Shown: piece after piece, positions 1 to 8,046 of the stretch
How the letters are laid out: each line of letters begins with the position of its first letter
Numbering within the stretch: position 1 is the stretch's first letter
NCBI RefSeq assembly: GCF_023073915.1
Contig: NZ_JADPKK010000015.1
Location: forward strand, 182,861 to 246,860
DNA: 64,000 nucleotides
Source of the DNA: Bradyrhizobium sp. 149
GTDB lineage: Bacteria > Pseudomonadota > Alphaproteobacteria > Rhizobiales > Xanthobacteraceae
Direction of reading: 5' to 3'
Notes under the pieces: model-generated
What the model saw: only the letters and a program-made list of their open reading frames with translations
Database searches by the model: none
Told to the model about the DNA's origin: nothing
Made by a program: the position numbers and the translations under genes

Positions 1-686
1 TAGATCATGAACGAGTCCATGAAGCGCAGCAGCACCGCGATCAGCAGCACCCGGTTCATCTTCGGCAACTGGATCGCCTTGAACACCGCCCAGCGCGAGG
101 CGCCGTCGATCTGGGCGGCCTGGTAATAGGCCTCCGGGATCGACTTCAGGCCGGCATAGCACAACAGCGCGACCAGGCTGGTCCAGTGCCAGACGTCCAT
201 CACGATGACGGTGACCCAGGCGTCGATGTCGTTGGAGACGTAATTGTAGTCGAGGCCGATATGATTGAGGACATAGCCGAGCAGGCCAATGTCCGGCCGG
301 CCAAAGATCTGCCAGATCGTGCCGACCACGTTCCACGGGATCAGCAGCGGCAGCGCGAGGATGACAAGACTGGCCGCAACCGTCCAGCCCTGGCGCGGCA
401 TCGATAGCGCGACCAGGATGCCGAGCGGCACCTCGATCGCGAGGATGACAAGCGAGAAGAACAGATTGCGGCCGAGCGAGGCCAGGAAGCGGCCGCCGAG
501 GTCGGTCGAGGGATCGAGCAGCTCCTTGAACCAGCCGACGCCGTTCCAGAAGAACTGGTTGTTGCCGAAGGTGTCCTGCATCGAGTAGTTCACCACCGTC
601 ATCAGCGGCAGCACTGCCGAGAAGGCGACGACCAGGAACACCGGCAGCACCAGGAACCAGGCTTTTTGGTTGATGGTCTTGTCCAT
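1..686 (-). CDS. glpP: ABC transporter permease for glycerol uptake, partial
   Basis: Inner-membrane permease that runs off the left edge of the window; about 228 N-terminal codons are visible from an ATG at 686. The protein is hydrophobic, with a first membrane segment near residues 8-30, a periplasmic stretch, then more helices. A typical EAA loop (EAYYQAAQIDGA, then FKAIQLP) lies near residues 184-206; this is the contact with the ATPases in MalF/UgpA-type permeases. The start overlaps the glpT stop by one base (TGATG), so it is translated with the upstream ATPase. The assignment as the first permease of a GlpSTPQV-type system rests on gene order (glpD-glpS-glpT-permease), known from rhizobia, rather than on substrate data. 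Confidence 0.85.
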   Translation of the reverse strand, partial: MDKTINQKAWFLVLPVFLVVAFSAVLPLMTVVNYSMQDTFGNNQFFWNGVGWFKELLDPSTDLGGRFLASLGRNLFFSLVILAIEVPLGILVALSMPRQGWTVAASLVILALPLLIPWNVVGTIWQIFGRPDIGLLGYVLNHIGLDYNYVSNDIDAWVTVIVMDVWHWTSLVALLCYAGLKSIPEAYYQAAQIDGASRWAVFKAIQLPKMNRVLLIAVLLRFMDSFMI

Positions 687-1771
687 CAGGCAGCTCCCTC
701 CACCAGAAGGCTGTCGGCATAGACGTGGACGTGCGACGGATCGAATTTCAAGCCGGCCGTGCCGTCCGGGCTGGTGAAACCGGCCGGCGCGCGCGCCGCG
801 AGTTTTGCGTCCCCGAGCCGCGCACGCGCGAAGCGGATGCGGCCGAGATCGTCGATCCGTTCGATCTTGGCGCTGAGCAGGCCGGGCGCAGGCGCAACGG
901 CGTCGACGAATTCGGGGCGCACCCCGATTTCAATCTTGGCGCCGATTGGCAGCTTGTCGTAGCTCCGGTTGAGGGCAATGACGTAGCCACCGATGCGCGC
1001 CTCGCGGCCCCTCACCTCGGCCGGAATGATGTTCATGCCGGGCGAGCCGATGAAATAGCCCACAAAAGTGTGCGCCGGCTTGTCGAACAGCTCGGCCGGC
1101 GTGCCGCTCTGCACCACGCGGCCGTCATGCATGACCACGACGGTATCCGCAAAGGTCAGCGCCTCGGTCTGGTCGTGGGTGACGTAGATCATCGTGAGGT
1201 CGAGCTCGCGATGCAGCGCCTTCAGCTTGGAGCGGAGCTGCCATTTCAGCTCGGGGTCGATCACGGTCAGGGGTTCGTCGAACAGCACGGCGGCAACGTC
1301 CGAGCGCACCAGGCCGCGGCCGAGCGAGATCTTCTGCTTGGCATCGGCCGTGAGCCGCGTCGCCTTGCGGTTCAGATAGGGCTCGAGGTCGAGCAGGCGG
1401 CCGATCTCGGCGACGCGCTTGTCGATCTCGGCTTTCGGGACGCCGCGGTTCTTCAGAGGAAACGCCAGATTCTGCCCCACCGTCATGGTGTCGTAGATCA
1501 CCGGAAATTGGAACACCTGGGCGATGTTGCGCTTCTGGGTTGACAGCGGTGTGATGTCCTCGCCGTCGAACAGGATTTTCCCCCGCGACGGCGTGATGAT
1601 GCCGGAGATGACATTAAGCAGCGTGGTCTTGCCGCAGCCGGACGGCCCGAGCAGCGCGTAAGCGCCGCCCTGCCGCCAAGTCATGGTGACCGGCTTCAGT
1701 GCAAAGCTGTCCTGCGGCGCATCATTGCCGCCGTAGGAGTGCGCGAGATCGACGAGGTCAATGCGGGCCAT
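686..1771 (-). CDS. glpT: ABC transporter ATP-binding protein GlpT-like
   Basis: Cytoplasmic ATPase subunit (361 aa) of the glycerol ABC importer, MalK/UgpC type with a C-terminal TOBE-like region after about residue 240. Walker A is GPSGCGKT (42-49), the Walker B end is FDE (164-166) and the switch histidine is H199 in YVTHDQTEA. The signature motif is degenerate: LTADAKQK at 140-147 replaces LSGGQQQR. The partner GlpS has an intact signature but no switch histidine, so the two probably form an asymmetric heterodimer. The gene begins 11 bases after the glpS stop and its own stop overlaps the permease start, consistent with one operon. Confidence 0.9.
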   Translation of the reverse strand: MARIDLVDLAHSYGGNDAPQDSFALKPVTMTWRQGGAYALLGPSGCGKTTLLNVISGIITPSRGKILFDGEDITPLSTQKRNIAQVFQFPVIYDTMTVGQNLAFPLKNRGVPKAEIDKRVAEIGRLLDLEPYLNRKATRLTADAKQKISLGRGLVRSDVAAVLFDEPLTVIDPELKWQLRSKLKALHRELDLTMIYVTHDQTEALTFADTVVVMHDGRVVQSGTPAELFDKPAHTFVGYFIGSPGMNIIPAEVRGREARIGGYVIALNRSYDKLPIGAKIEIGVRPEFVDAVAPAPGLLSAKIERIDDLGRIRFARARLGDAKLAARAPAGFTSPDGTAGLKFDPSHVHVYADSLLVEGAA

Positions 1772-1782
1772 GTCGCATCTCC

Positions 1783-2862
1783 TCAGGTGTTGCCGGGAGC
1801 GGCGACCAGACGGTCTGCCGCATCGAAGACGAAGACATCATTGGGATCGAGCACGGCATCGAGCGTCTGGCCGGGCTCGAACTCATGCACGCCGTGCAGC
1901 ACCGCCACCCAGTTCGATCCGTCGCGGGTCAGATGCACAAAGCTCTCCGAACCGGTGATCTCGGTCACCGTCACCGTGGCATTGAAGGCATGGCGGTCAG
2001 TCTCGCCATTGGCAAGCGCGAGCTGATGGGCACGAAATCCGACGCGATAAGCGCCGTCCGAGAGAGAGGAATAGAGACCGGACGCCGGCGCGGCGATGCC
2101 GCCCGCATATTGCACGGAGCCGTTCTTCTTCTCGATGCCGACAAGATTCAGCGGCGGATCGGAGAACACCTGCGCGACCCGCAAGCTCTGCGGATGACGG
2201 TAAACGTTCGGCGTCTCGCCGATCTGGAGCGCCTTCCCCTCCCACATGCACACCGTGTTGCCGCCGAGCAGCAGCGCCTCGGTCGGCTCGGTGGTGGCAT
2301 AGACAAAGATCGCGCCGGACGCCTCGAAGATGCGCGGCAGCTCGGTGCGCAGCTCCTCGCGGAGCTTGTAGTCGAGATTGGCGAGCGGCTCGTCGAGCAG
2401 CACGAGATCGGCGCCCTTCACCAGCGCGCGCGCCATCGCTGTTCGCTGCTGCTGGCCACCGGAAAGCTGCAGCGGTGTGCGCTTCAGGAACGGCTCGAGC
2501 CTGAGCAGCCGGGCGGCTTCCGCGACGCGCGCCTCGATCTCGGCCCGCGGCTTGCCCTGCACCCGCAGGGGCGAGGCGATGTTCTCGTAGACCGACAGCG
2601 AAGGGTAATTGATGAACTGCTGATAGACCATCGCGACCGAGCGCTGGCGCACGTCGACACCGGTGACGTCCTTGCCGTTGACCAGCAGCTTGCCCGATGT
2701 CGGCTTGTCCAATCCGGCGAGCAGCCGCATGATCGAGGTCTTGCCCGACAGTGTCGGCCCGAGCAGCACGTTGAGCGTGCCGCTCTCGAGCGTCAGCGAG
2801 ACGTCGCGAATGTGCGGGATCCCGTCGACAGTCCGGGTCACGTGATCGAGTGTCACCGTCAT
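1783..2862 (-). CDS. glpS: ABC transporter ATP-binding protein GlpS-like
   Basis: Second ATPase (359 aa) of the glycerol importer. Walker A is GPTLSGKTS (35-43), the signature LSGGQQQR is intact (133-140), and Walker B ends LLDEP with D157 and E158. At the switch-histidine position the sequence reads YATTEPTEA, so T191 replaces the His found in YVTHDQTEA of its partner. A TOBE-like C-terminal region follows. The ATG at 2862 overlaps the glpD stop by four bases (ATGA), so translation is probably coupled. Sequence shows the motif state; substrate is inferred from glpD and glpR next door. Confidence 0.9.
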   Translation of the reverse strand: MTVTLDHVTRTVDGIPHIRDVSLTLESGTLNVLLGPTLSGKTSIMRLLAGLDKPTSGKLLVNGKDVTGVDVRQRSVAMVYQQFINYPSLSVYENIASPLRVQGKPRAEIEARVAEAARLLRLEPFLKRTPLQLSGGQQQRTAMARALVKGADLVLLDEPLANLDYKLREELRTELPRIFEASGAIFVYATTEPTEALLLGGNTVCMWEGKALQIGETPNVYRHPQSLRVAQVFSDPPLNLVGIEKKNGSVQYAGGIAAPASGLYSSLSDGAYRVGFRAHQLALANGETDRHAFNATVTVTEITGSESFVHLTRDGSNWVAVLHGVHEFEPGQTLDAVLDPNDVFVFDAADRLVAAPGNT

Positions 2863-4409
2863 GAGCGTCCTCCGGCTTCCAGCAGGGGACTTTGCTGCAC
2901 AGCGTGGGTCCTGATCCAGTCGTCAAGCGCCGCGATCTCGTCGGCACTTAGTCGCAGGCCGAGCTTGGAACGGCGCCAGACGATGTCCTCGGCGGTAACG
3001 GCCCATTCGTTGGCCATGAGGTAGCGGACCTCGCGTTCGGTCAGAGTCGCGCCAAACACCAGGCCGAGATCGGCCGCCGATTTCGCATCCCCAAGCAACT
3101 TGATCGCCCTCGTGCCGTAGGCGCGTGCGAGGCGCCGCGCATGCTCGTGGCTGAGGAAGGGATAGCCCCGCTGGAGCTCGGCGATCAGCCCGTCGACATC
3201 GGACACGCCCATGTCGCCGCCGGGCAGCGGCCACTTGCCGGTCCAGCCCTCGCGCGCTTTCGCACTGCGAAGATAGGGCGCGAGCCGCTCCAGCGCCTCC
3301 TCGGCGAGACGGCGGTAAGTCGTGATCTTGCCGCCATAGATCGACAGCAGCGGCACGCCGCCGGGCGTGTCGAGCTCGAACACATAGTCGCGCGTGGCGG
3401 CCTTGGCTTCGCTGGCGCCGTCATCATAAAGCGGACGCACGCCGGAATAGGTCCAGACCACGTCATCAGGCGTGACCGGCTTGGCCAAATATTCGCTTGC
3501 CGCCGTGCAGAGATACTGGATCTCCTCAGCCGTCGCCTTCACCTTGGCGGGATCGCCGTCATAGTCGCGGTCGGTGGTGCCGATCAAGGTGAAATCGTCC
3601 TGGTAGGGAATGACGAAGATGATGCGGCCGTCGGCGTTCTGGAACATGTAGGCGCGGTCGTGGTCATAGAGTTTTTTGACGACGATGTGCGAGCCCTGCA
3701 CTAAGCGCACCTTGGCTTTGGCGTTGACGCCGGCACCGCGGCCGAGCACGTCCTCGACCCACGGGCCGCCGGCATTGATGAGCGCGCGAGCCTGGACCGA
3801 CGAGCGCGCGCCGGTCAGCGTGTCGATCATGCTGACGGTCCAGATGCCGTCGGACTGACGGATCTCGGTGGCGCGGGTGCGGGTCCGGATCTCGGCGCCC
3901 TTGTCGGCGGCATCGCGCGCGTTGAGCACGACGAGACGGGCGTCGTCGACGAAGCAGTCGGAATATTCGAACGCGCGGCTGTAGCGGTTCGGGATCAGCG
4001 GCCGGCCGACCTCGTCACGCCCAAGATCGACCGAGCGCGTCGCCGGCAGCAAATGGCGGCCGCCGATGTGGTCATAAAGGAAGAGTCCGAGGCGCAGCAG
4101 CCATGCCGGCCGCAGGCCGGCATGATGCGGCAAAACGAAACGCAAGGGCCGGATGATGTGGGGCGCGATGCCCCAGAGGATCTCGCGCTCGATCAGCGCC
4201 TCGCGGACCAGCCGAAACTCGTAATATTCGAGATAACGCAGGCCGCCATGCACCAACTTGGTCGACCAGGACGACGTCCCGCTCGCCAGATCGTTCATTT
4301 CGCACAGGAAAACCGTGTTGCCGCGGCCCACCGCGTCGCGCGCGATGCCGCAGCCGTTAACACCGCCTCCGATAATGGCGAGGTCGAAAATACGCTCCAA
4401 CAGACGCAT
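2859..4409 (-). CDS. glpD: Glycerol-3-phosphate dehydrogenase (FAD, respiratory)
   Basis: Membrane-associated flavoenzyme that oxidises glycerol-3-phosphate to dihydroxyacetone phosphate and passes electrons to quinone. Length 516 aa, close to the E. coli enzyme. The FAD-binding N terminus reads FDLAIIGGGVNGCGIARDA (residues 8-26), followed by the family-typical stretch SGTSSWSTKLVHGGLRYLE. It is the first gene of the glpD-glpS-glpT-glpP operon, and a probable GlpR operator lies 34-70 bases upstream of its ATG. glpR itself is about 1 kb further upstream, separated by a toxin-antitoxin pair on the other strand. Confidence 0.95.
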   Translation of the reverse strand: MRLLERIFDLAIIGGGVNGCGIARDAVGRGNTVFLCEMNDLASGTSSWSTKLVHGGLRYLEYYEFRLVREALIEREILWGIAPHIIRPLRFVLPHHAGLRPAWLLRLGLFLYDHIGGRHLLPATRSVDLGRDEVGRPLIPNRYSRAFEYSDCFVDDARLVVLNARDAADKGAEIRTRTRATEIRQSDGIWTVSMIDTLTGARSSVQARALINAGGPWVEDVLGRGAGVNAKAKVRLVQGSHIVVKKLYDHDRAYMFQNADGRIIFVIPYQDDFTLIGTTDRDYDGDPAKVKATAEEIQYLCTAASEYLAKPVTPDDVVWTYSGVRPLYDDGASEAKAATRDYVFELDTPGGVPLLSIYGGKITTYRRLAEEALERLAPYLRSAKAREGWTGKWPLPGGDMGVSDVDGLIAELQRGYPFLSHEHARRLARAYGTRAIKLLGDAKSAADLGLVFGATLTEREVRYLMANEWAVTAEDIVWRRSKLGLRLSADEIAALDDWIRTHAVQQSPLLEAGGRS

Positions 4410-4442
4410 CCCCCGGCGACCGCCCGTTCAATCGAGCGGTTA

Positions 4443-4479
4443 CTTTCGTTTTTGATTAGATCACACCGAAAAGCGAAAG
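4443..4479. promoter_or_regulatory. Probable GlpR operator upstream of glpD
   Basis: Inverted repeat with arms CTTTCGTTTTT (4443-4453) and AAAAGCGAAAG (4469-4479), 10 of 11 positions complementary, 15 bases apart. It lies 34-70 bases before the glpD ATG. TTTCG-rich repeats are typical binding sites of DeoR-family GlpR proteins, and a GlpR is encoded nearby at 5394-6230. The binding itself is an inference. Confidence 0.6.
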
Positions 4480-4602
4480 CAAGATGAAAGAGAGGGGAAA
4501 GGAAGTGAAAGCGGAACTGTTTTTGTGGACGACACGACCGAAACAGCACCGCGGCAGGCAGCCGGGCGAGGCACGGACGGATCAATGCTGTAAAGTGCTT
4601 GA

Positions 4603-4622
4603 ATGTAGCTACGTGCCTACAT
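4603..4622. promoter_or_regulatory. Palindrome before the toxin-antitoxin pair, probable autoregulatory operator
   Basis: ATGTAG (4603-4608) and CTACAT (4617-4622) form a perfect 6-base inverted repeat with an 8-base centre, 49 bases before the antitoxin start. Type II antitoxins and their complexes usually repress their own promoter through such sites. No separate promoter elements were assigned. Confidence 0.45.
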
Positions 4623-4671
4623 ATGGTTATGTCGTTGAGGGAAATGCGGTCCGACTAGGAAGGCGCTTACA

Positions 4672-4923
4672 ATGGTGACCACTCTCACCAGCCGAGAGTT
4701 CAATCACGATACCAGCGGCGCTAAAAAAGCAGCTTCGCGGGGGCCGGTCTTTATTACTGACCGCGGTCGGCCGGCCCATGTCCTGCTGACGATCGAAGAC
4801 TATTTGCGTCTGACTGGCGGGCACATGAGCCTTGCTGAAGCATTGGGGCAGGCAGAAGCGGATTTCGATTTCGATCCGCCCCGCGTTGCCGGCCCGATTT
4901 TCAAGCCCGCTGATCTCGACTGA
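4672..4923 (+). CDS. Type II antitoxin, Phd/YefM family
   Basis: Antitoxin of 83 aa. The N-terminal half (REFNHDTSGAKKAA, then GPVFITDRGRPAHVLLTIEDY) matches the Phd/YefM DNA-binding fold, in which the N terminus binds the operator and the C terminus wraps the toxin. The C-terminal part is short and ends in acidic and aromatic residues (QAEADFDFDPPR), as expected of a toxin-neutralising tail. Its stop overlaps the toxin ATG by one base (TGATG), the usual coupled arrangement. The pair lies between glpR and glpD on the opposite strand, which suggests insertion into the glp locus. Confidence 0.88.
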   Translation: MVTTLTSREFNHDTSGAKKAASRGPVFITDRGRPAHVLLTIEDYLRLTGGHMSLAEALGQAEADFDFDPPRVAGPIFKPADLD

Positions 4924-5345
4924 TGTTTCTGCTGGACACCAATGTTATTTCCGAACTGAGGCGGCCAGATAAAGCTCATCGCAACGTGGCAGCCTGGGCC
5001 AATGCAATTCCGGCGGCGAGCTTCTTCATATCCGCCATCTCGATACTCGAAATCGAGCTTGGCGCTCGCCTGATCGAGCGCAAGGACACCGCGCAAGGTG
5101 CAGTCCTGCGAGCTTGGATCGACAACCACATTCTGACTCGCTTTGAAGATCGAATCCTGGCCATTGATACGGCCGTGGCGCTGCGCTGCGCGCAACTTCA
5201 CGTTCCCAACCCGCGGGCCGAACGCGACGCCCTCATTGCAGCAACCGCGCTTGTTCACGGCTTGACGATCGTCACGCGCAACGTGGGGGATTTCGAACCT
5301 ACCGACGTGCCGCTGATAAACCCGTGGGAACAGCCAGCTGGCTGA
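4923..5345 (+). CDS. Type II toxin, PIN-domain ribonuclease (VapC/FitB type)
   Basis: PIN-domain toxin of 140 aa, a predicted Mg2+-dependent endoribonuclease. It begins MFLLDTNVISELRRP, the typical VapC/FitB N terminus with the first metal-binding aspartate at D5. Further acidic residues expected of the site are in SILEIELG (about residue 44), ERDALIAATAL (about 100) and TRNVGDFE (about 119). It directly follows and overlaps the antitoxin. A Phd-type antitoxin with a VapC-type toxin is a common pairing. The target RNA cannot be told from sequence. Confidence 0.9.
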   Translation: MFLLDTNVISELRRPDKAHRNVAAWANAIPAASFFISAISILEIELGARLIERKDTAQGAVLRAWIDNHILTRFEDRILAIDTAVALRCAQLHVPNPRAERDALIAATALVHGLTIVTRNVGDFEPTDVPLINPWEQPAG

Positions 5346-5393
5346 GACCTCCCGGCTCACGACGCCTACGGATGAGCGAGCCGGCGCCGGCTG

Positions 5394-6230
5394 CTATCGA
5401 AGGCGCACGACAGGTGCCGTTTCCTGCGGCGGCTCCGCTGCTGCATCATCAACGTCCGCCCCCTTCGGCATCGCCGCCACCACCTCGATGCCCTTGCCGT
5501 GACAGATGGTGGCAAGGCGCTCGGGCAGCTCCTGGTCGGTGACGAAGGTCTGGATTTGGCTGATATGGGCGATGCGGACCGGTGCGCTGCGGCGGAGCTT
5601 GGTCGAGTCCGCGACCAGCATGACGCTGCGGGCGTTGGCGATGATGGCCTGCGCCACCTGCACCTCGCGATAGTCGAAATCGAGCAGCGCGCCCTCCTCG
5701 TCGATCGCGGACGCCCCGATGATGGCGTAGTCGACCTTGAACTGGCCGATCAGCTGCGTCGCGGTCGAGCCGACCACGGCGCCGTCGGCGCGCCGCACCG
5801 TGCCGCCGGCCACCACCACCTCGATGCGAGGATGACGATAGAGCAGCATGGCGACGTTGAGATTGTTGGTGATGACGAGCAGGTCCTCGTGCGAGGTCAG
5901 CGCGCTTGCGACCTCCTCGGTCGTGGTGCCGATGTTGATGAAGAGCGAGCAGCCGTTCGGGATCAGCGATGCGGCCGCAGCTCCAATCGCCTTCTTCTCG
6001 TCGGCAGCAACGAAGCGCCGTGCCTCATAGGCGAGGTTTTCCACGCCGGAAGCGATGATGGCGCCGCCATGGATGCGGGTCAGCGAGCGCCGTTCGCAGA
6101 GATCGTTGAGATCCTTGCGGATGGTCTGCGCAGAGACATCGAACCGGCGCGCCAGCTCCTCGACCATGACGCGGCCCGAGGCCCGCGCGATGTTGAGGAT
6201 TTCGGCTTGGCGATGGGTCAGTCCGGTCAC
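5394..6230 (-). CDS. glpR: DeoR-family transcriptional regulator GlpR
   Basis: Repressor-type regulator with an N-terminal winged helix (VEELARRFDVSAQTIRKDLN) and a C-terminal sugar-phosphate sensing domain of the DeoR/GlpR type (ITNNLNVAMLLYRHPRIEVV, FINIGTTTEEVA). It probably binds glycerol-3-phosphate and controls the glpD operon through the TTTCG repeat at 4443-4479. I chose the GTG at 6230 because GAGG sits 8 bases before it and the HTH begins a few residues later. An ATG at 6260 in the same frame has no clear ribosome binding site but is possible. It follows a HAD phosphatase gene on the same strand and may be cotranscribed with it. Confidence 0.88.
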   Translation of the reverse strand: MTGLTHRQAEILNIARASGRVMVEELARRFDVSAQTIRKDLNDLCERRSLTRIHGGAIIASGVENLAYEARRFVAADEKKAIGAAAASLIPNGCSLFINIGTTTEEVASALTSHEDLLVITNNLNVAMLLYRHPRIEVVVAGGTVRRADGAVVGSTATQLIGQFKVDYAIIGASAIDEEGALLDFDYREVQVAQAIIANARSVMLVADSTKLRRSAPVRIAHISQIQTFVTDQELPERLATICHGKGIEVVAAMPKGADVDDAAAEPPQETAPVVRLR

Positions 6231-6322
6231 GGCGATGGCCTCAAGTCCAGGAAGCTGCATGGTGCGGCGGTTCGCGCGTCCGGTCAATGCGCGCGCCGAT
6301 CACGGTTAACGGACGAAGGTCC

Positions 6323-6985
6323 TCACCACGCCATCGCGGCGGCCAGGCGCGCCAGCAGGGTCGGATCGTCGTAAGCACTGGCGGAAGCGATCGCGCCGGC
6401 GGCAACAAGGTCGGCGTGGCCGAGGGTCGTGCGCATCCCGATGGTCGGAATGCCGGCGGCCGCGGCCGATTGCACGCCGGAGCGGGAGTCCTCGAACGCG
6501 ATCGAGGCGGCCGCGCTGGCGCCGGCAAAACGCAGCCCTTCCTGATAAGGCAGCGGATGCGGCTTGCCGTGCGGCAGCTCGTCGCCGATCACGATCGCCT
6601 TGAACCGCTCGGTGATGCCGAGGCCGGACAGCAGCAGCTCGGCATTGAGGCGGGGCGCGTTGGTCACGGCGACCATGGGAATGCCGGCGCCATCTGCACG
6701 GTCGAGCAGCGCCATCAGGCCGGGCAGCGGCACGATCTGTCCGGCCACCAGGTCACGAAAAATCGCCTCCTTTTCGCTGAGGATCGCGACGCGCCGTTCC
6801 GGCGATTCGTCCGGCAGAAATCGCTCCCCGATCGAGACATTTGAGAAGCCCTGGAGCTCGCGCTTGAAGCGCTCCTCGTCCACGACATGGCCGCGCGGGC
6901 CGAACACGCGATGGAACGCCTCGCGATGAAGAGAATCCGTGTCGGCGAGCGTGCCGTCGATATCGAACAGCAACGCCCGGCCCAT
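6323..6985 (-). CDS. HAD-superfamily hydrolase (phosphatase/phosphoglycolate phosphatase-like)
   Basis: Cytoplasmic phosphatase of about 220 aa. Motif I is LLFDIDGTLADTD near the N terminus, motif II is VAVTNAPR, and motifs III/IV are GKPHPLPYQEGLRFAG and IAFEDSRSGVQSAAAAG, so all the HAD catalytic elements are present. The cap insertion lies between motifs I and II. The start at 6985 is preceded by GGAGG four bases upstream; an ATG eight codons earlier lacks one. It is upstream of glpR on the same strand, which makes a sugar- or glycerol-phosphate substrate plausible but unproven. Confidence 0.85.
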   Translation of the reverse strand: MGRALLFDIDGTLADTDSLHREAFHRVFGPRGHVVDEERFKRELQGFSNVSIGERFLPDESPERRVAILSEKEAIFRDLVAGQIVPLPGLMALLDRADGAGIPMVAVTNAPRLNAELLLSGLGITERFKAIVIGDELPHGKPHPLPYQEGLRFAGASAAASIAFEDSRSGVQSAAAAGIPTIGMRTTLGHADLVAAGAIASASAYDDPTLLARLAAAMAW

Positions 6986-7162
6986 CGCTCCTCCATTGGC
7001 GTCGATCATGTCCGTACTTCCCCAAATGCGCAGCGCATTGATGCGAAAGACGTATCAATACAACGTCAAACACGCAATGCGCATGCACATGACGGCAACG
7101 CGGCACTCGACAAAGTCGAGCGCGGCTGCAACACTCCATGCAAGATCAAAAAGGAGGAAACG

Positions 7163-7624
7163 ATGACGATCAACCGACGCGATCTGGCTCTCTCGACTCT
7201 TGCCGCCTCGGCGCTTGCTGTCTCAGCTCTCACGACACCGGCGCTGGCGGCCTCGGCGGACGAGGAAGCCGTGGCGAAGAAGGTCGAGGCGTTCCGCCTG
7301 GCCCAGATTGCGGCCGATCCCAAAGCGCTTGGCGCGCTCTGCGCCGACGAGGTGAGCTACAGCCATTCCAGCGGCAAGGTCGAGGACAAGGCGACCTTCA
7401 TCACCAATGCCACCGACGGCAAGTCCAAATTCCTGTCGATCGAGTACAAGGACCCGACCATCAAGGTCGTCGGCCCCGCCGCGATCGTGCGTTTCCACTG
7501 GGTGGCGGAACAGGAGATGGCGGCCGATGGGAAAAAAGTGCCGACCAACCTTCACATCCTGATGAACTGGCAGAAGCAGGGCGACGACTGGAAGCTGCTC
7601 TCAAGGGCCGCGACGAAGTTGTGA
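7163..7624 (+). CDS. Secreted SnoaL/NTF2-like (DUF4440-type) protein
   Basis: Protein of 153 aa with an N-terminal export signal (MTINRRDLAL, then an Ala/Leu-rich core ending PALAASA, residues 1-30). The NRRDLAL pattern resembles a twin-arginine signal. The rest (AFRLAQIAADPKALGALCADEVSYSH, ending NWQKQGDDWKLLSRAATKL) matches the cone-shaped SnoaL-like/DUF4440 fold. Proteins of this fold bind small ligands or act as isomerases; no substrate is evident. AAGGAGG at 7151-7157 sets the ATG at 7163. A repeat with long inverted arms begins a few bases after the stop. Confidence 0.82.
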   Translation: MTINRRDLALSTLAASALAVSALTTPALAASADEEAVAKKVEAFRLAQIAADPKALGALCADEVSYSHSSGKVEDKATFITNATDGKSKFLSIEYKDPTIKVVGPAAIVRFHWVAEQEMAADGKKVPTNLHILMNWQKQGDDWKLLSRAATKL

Positions 7625-7632
7625 ACAACGGC

Positions 7633-7788
7633 TCTTCCCCTCTTCTCTTGTGGGAGAGGGTGGCTTCGCGAAGCGAAGTCGCGTGAGGGGTCTCTCTGCG
7701 AGAACGAATCTCTCGCTTCTGAATCTGCTGAAACGACCCCTCATCCGGCGCTTCGCGCCACCTTCTCCCACATGGGGAGAAGGGAAGG
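7633..7788. repeat. Long imperfect inverted repeat, intergenic palindromic element
   Basis: Left arm about 7633-7691 (contains TGTGGGAGAGGGTGGCTTCG and GCGTGAGGGGT) and right arm about 7736-7788 (contains ACCCCTCATCCGGCGCTTCG and CACCTTCTCCCACATGGGGA) are mutually complementary with mismatches around a roughly 45-base centre. The transcript would fold into one long hairpin. It occupies the gap after the SnoaL-like gene. It has no coding content that I can support. Confidence 0.7.
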
Positions 7789-7854
7789 CAGAGTTCGCGG
7801 CAAAAAATTCCTACCTCTCGCGCTAGGCGCGGCCTGGAATGACCAGCGGGACGA

Positions 7855-8046
7855 CTACGCCGCTTCCTTCACATCACCATTAACCAGCTTGCGCGCAGCG
7901 CGCTCGGCTTCGCGGGCGTTGCGGAAGAGCTGGCCTTCGAGACGGTTGAATCGGTGGGATGAGGCGAAGAAGCAGTAGCCTCCTTCAGAACGAACGACGA
8001 TACCTGCGGTCTGCGAATTGACTTCGATGATGTAGCTGTCCGGCAT
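7855..8046 (-). CDS. Conserved hypothetical protein, 63 aa
   Basis: Short protein beginning MPDSYIIEVNSQTAGIVVRS and containing FFASSHRFNRLEGQLFRNAREAERAARKLV. The start at 8046 has GAGGA 11 bases upstream; a longer reading upstream has no such support. It is soluble, has no signal or membrane segment, and looks like a small beta-alpha fold. I do not recognise a function. It stands alone between the inverted repeat at 7633-7788 and the thioesterase gene. Confidence 0.65.
   Translation of the reverse strand: MPDSYIIEVNSQTAGIVVRSEGGYCFFASSHRFNRLEGQLFRNAREAERAARKLVNGDVKEAA

Noticed and set aside
1699..3024. Plus-strand open frame of 441 codons over glpS
   Set aside because: Antisense of an intact ATPase gene with full motifs; no domain in the translation.
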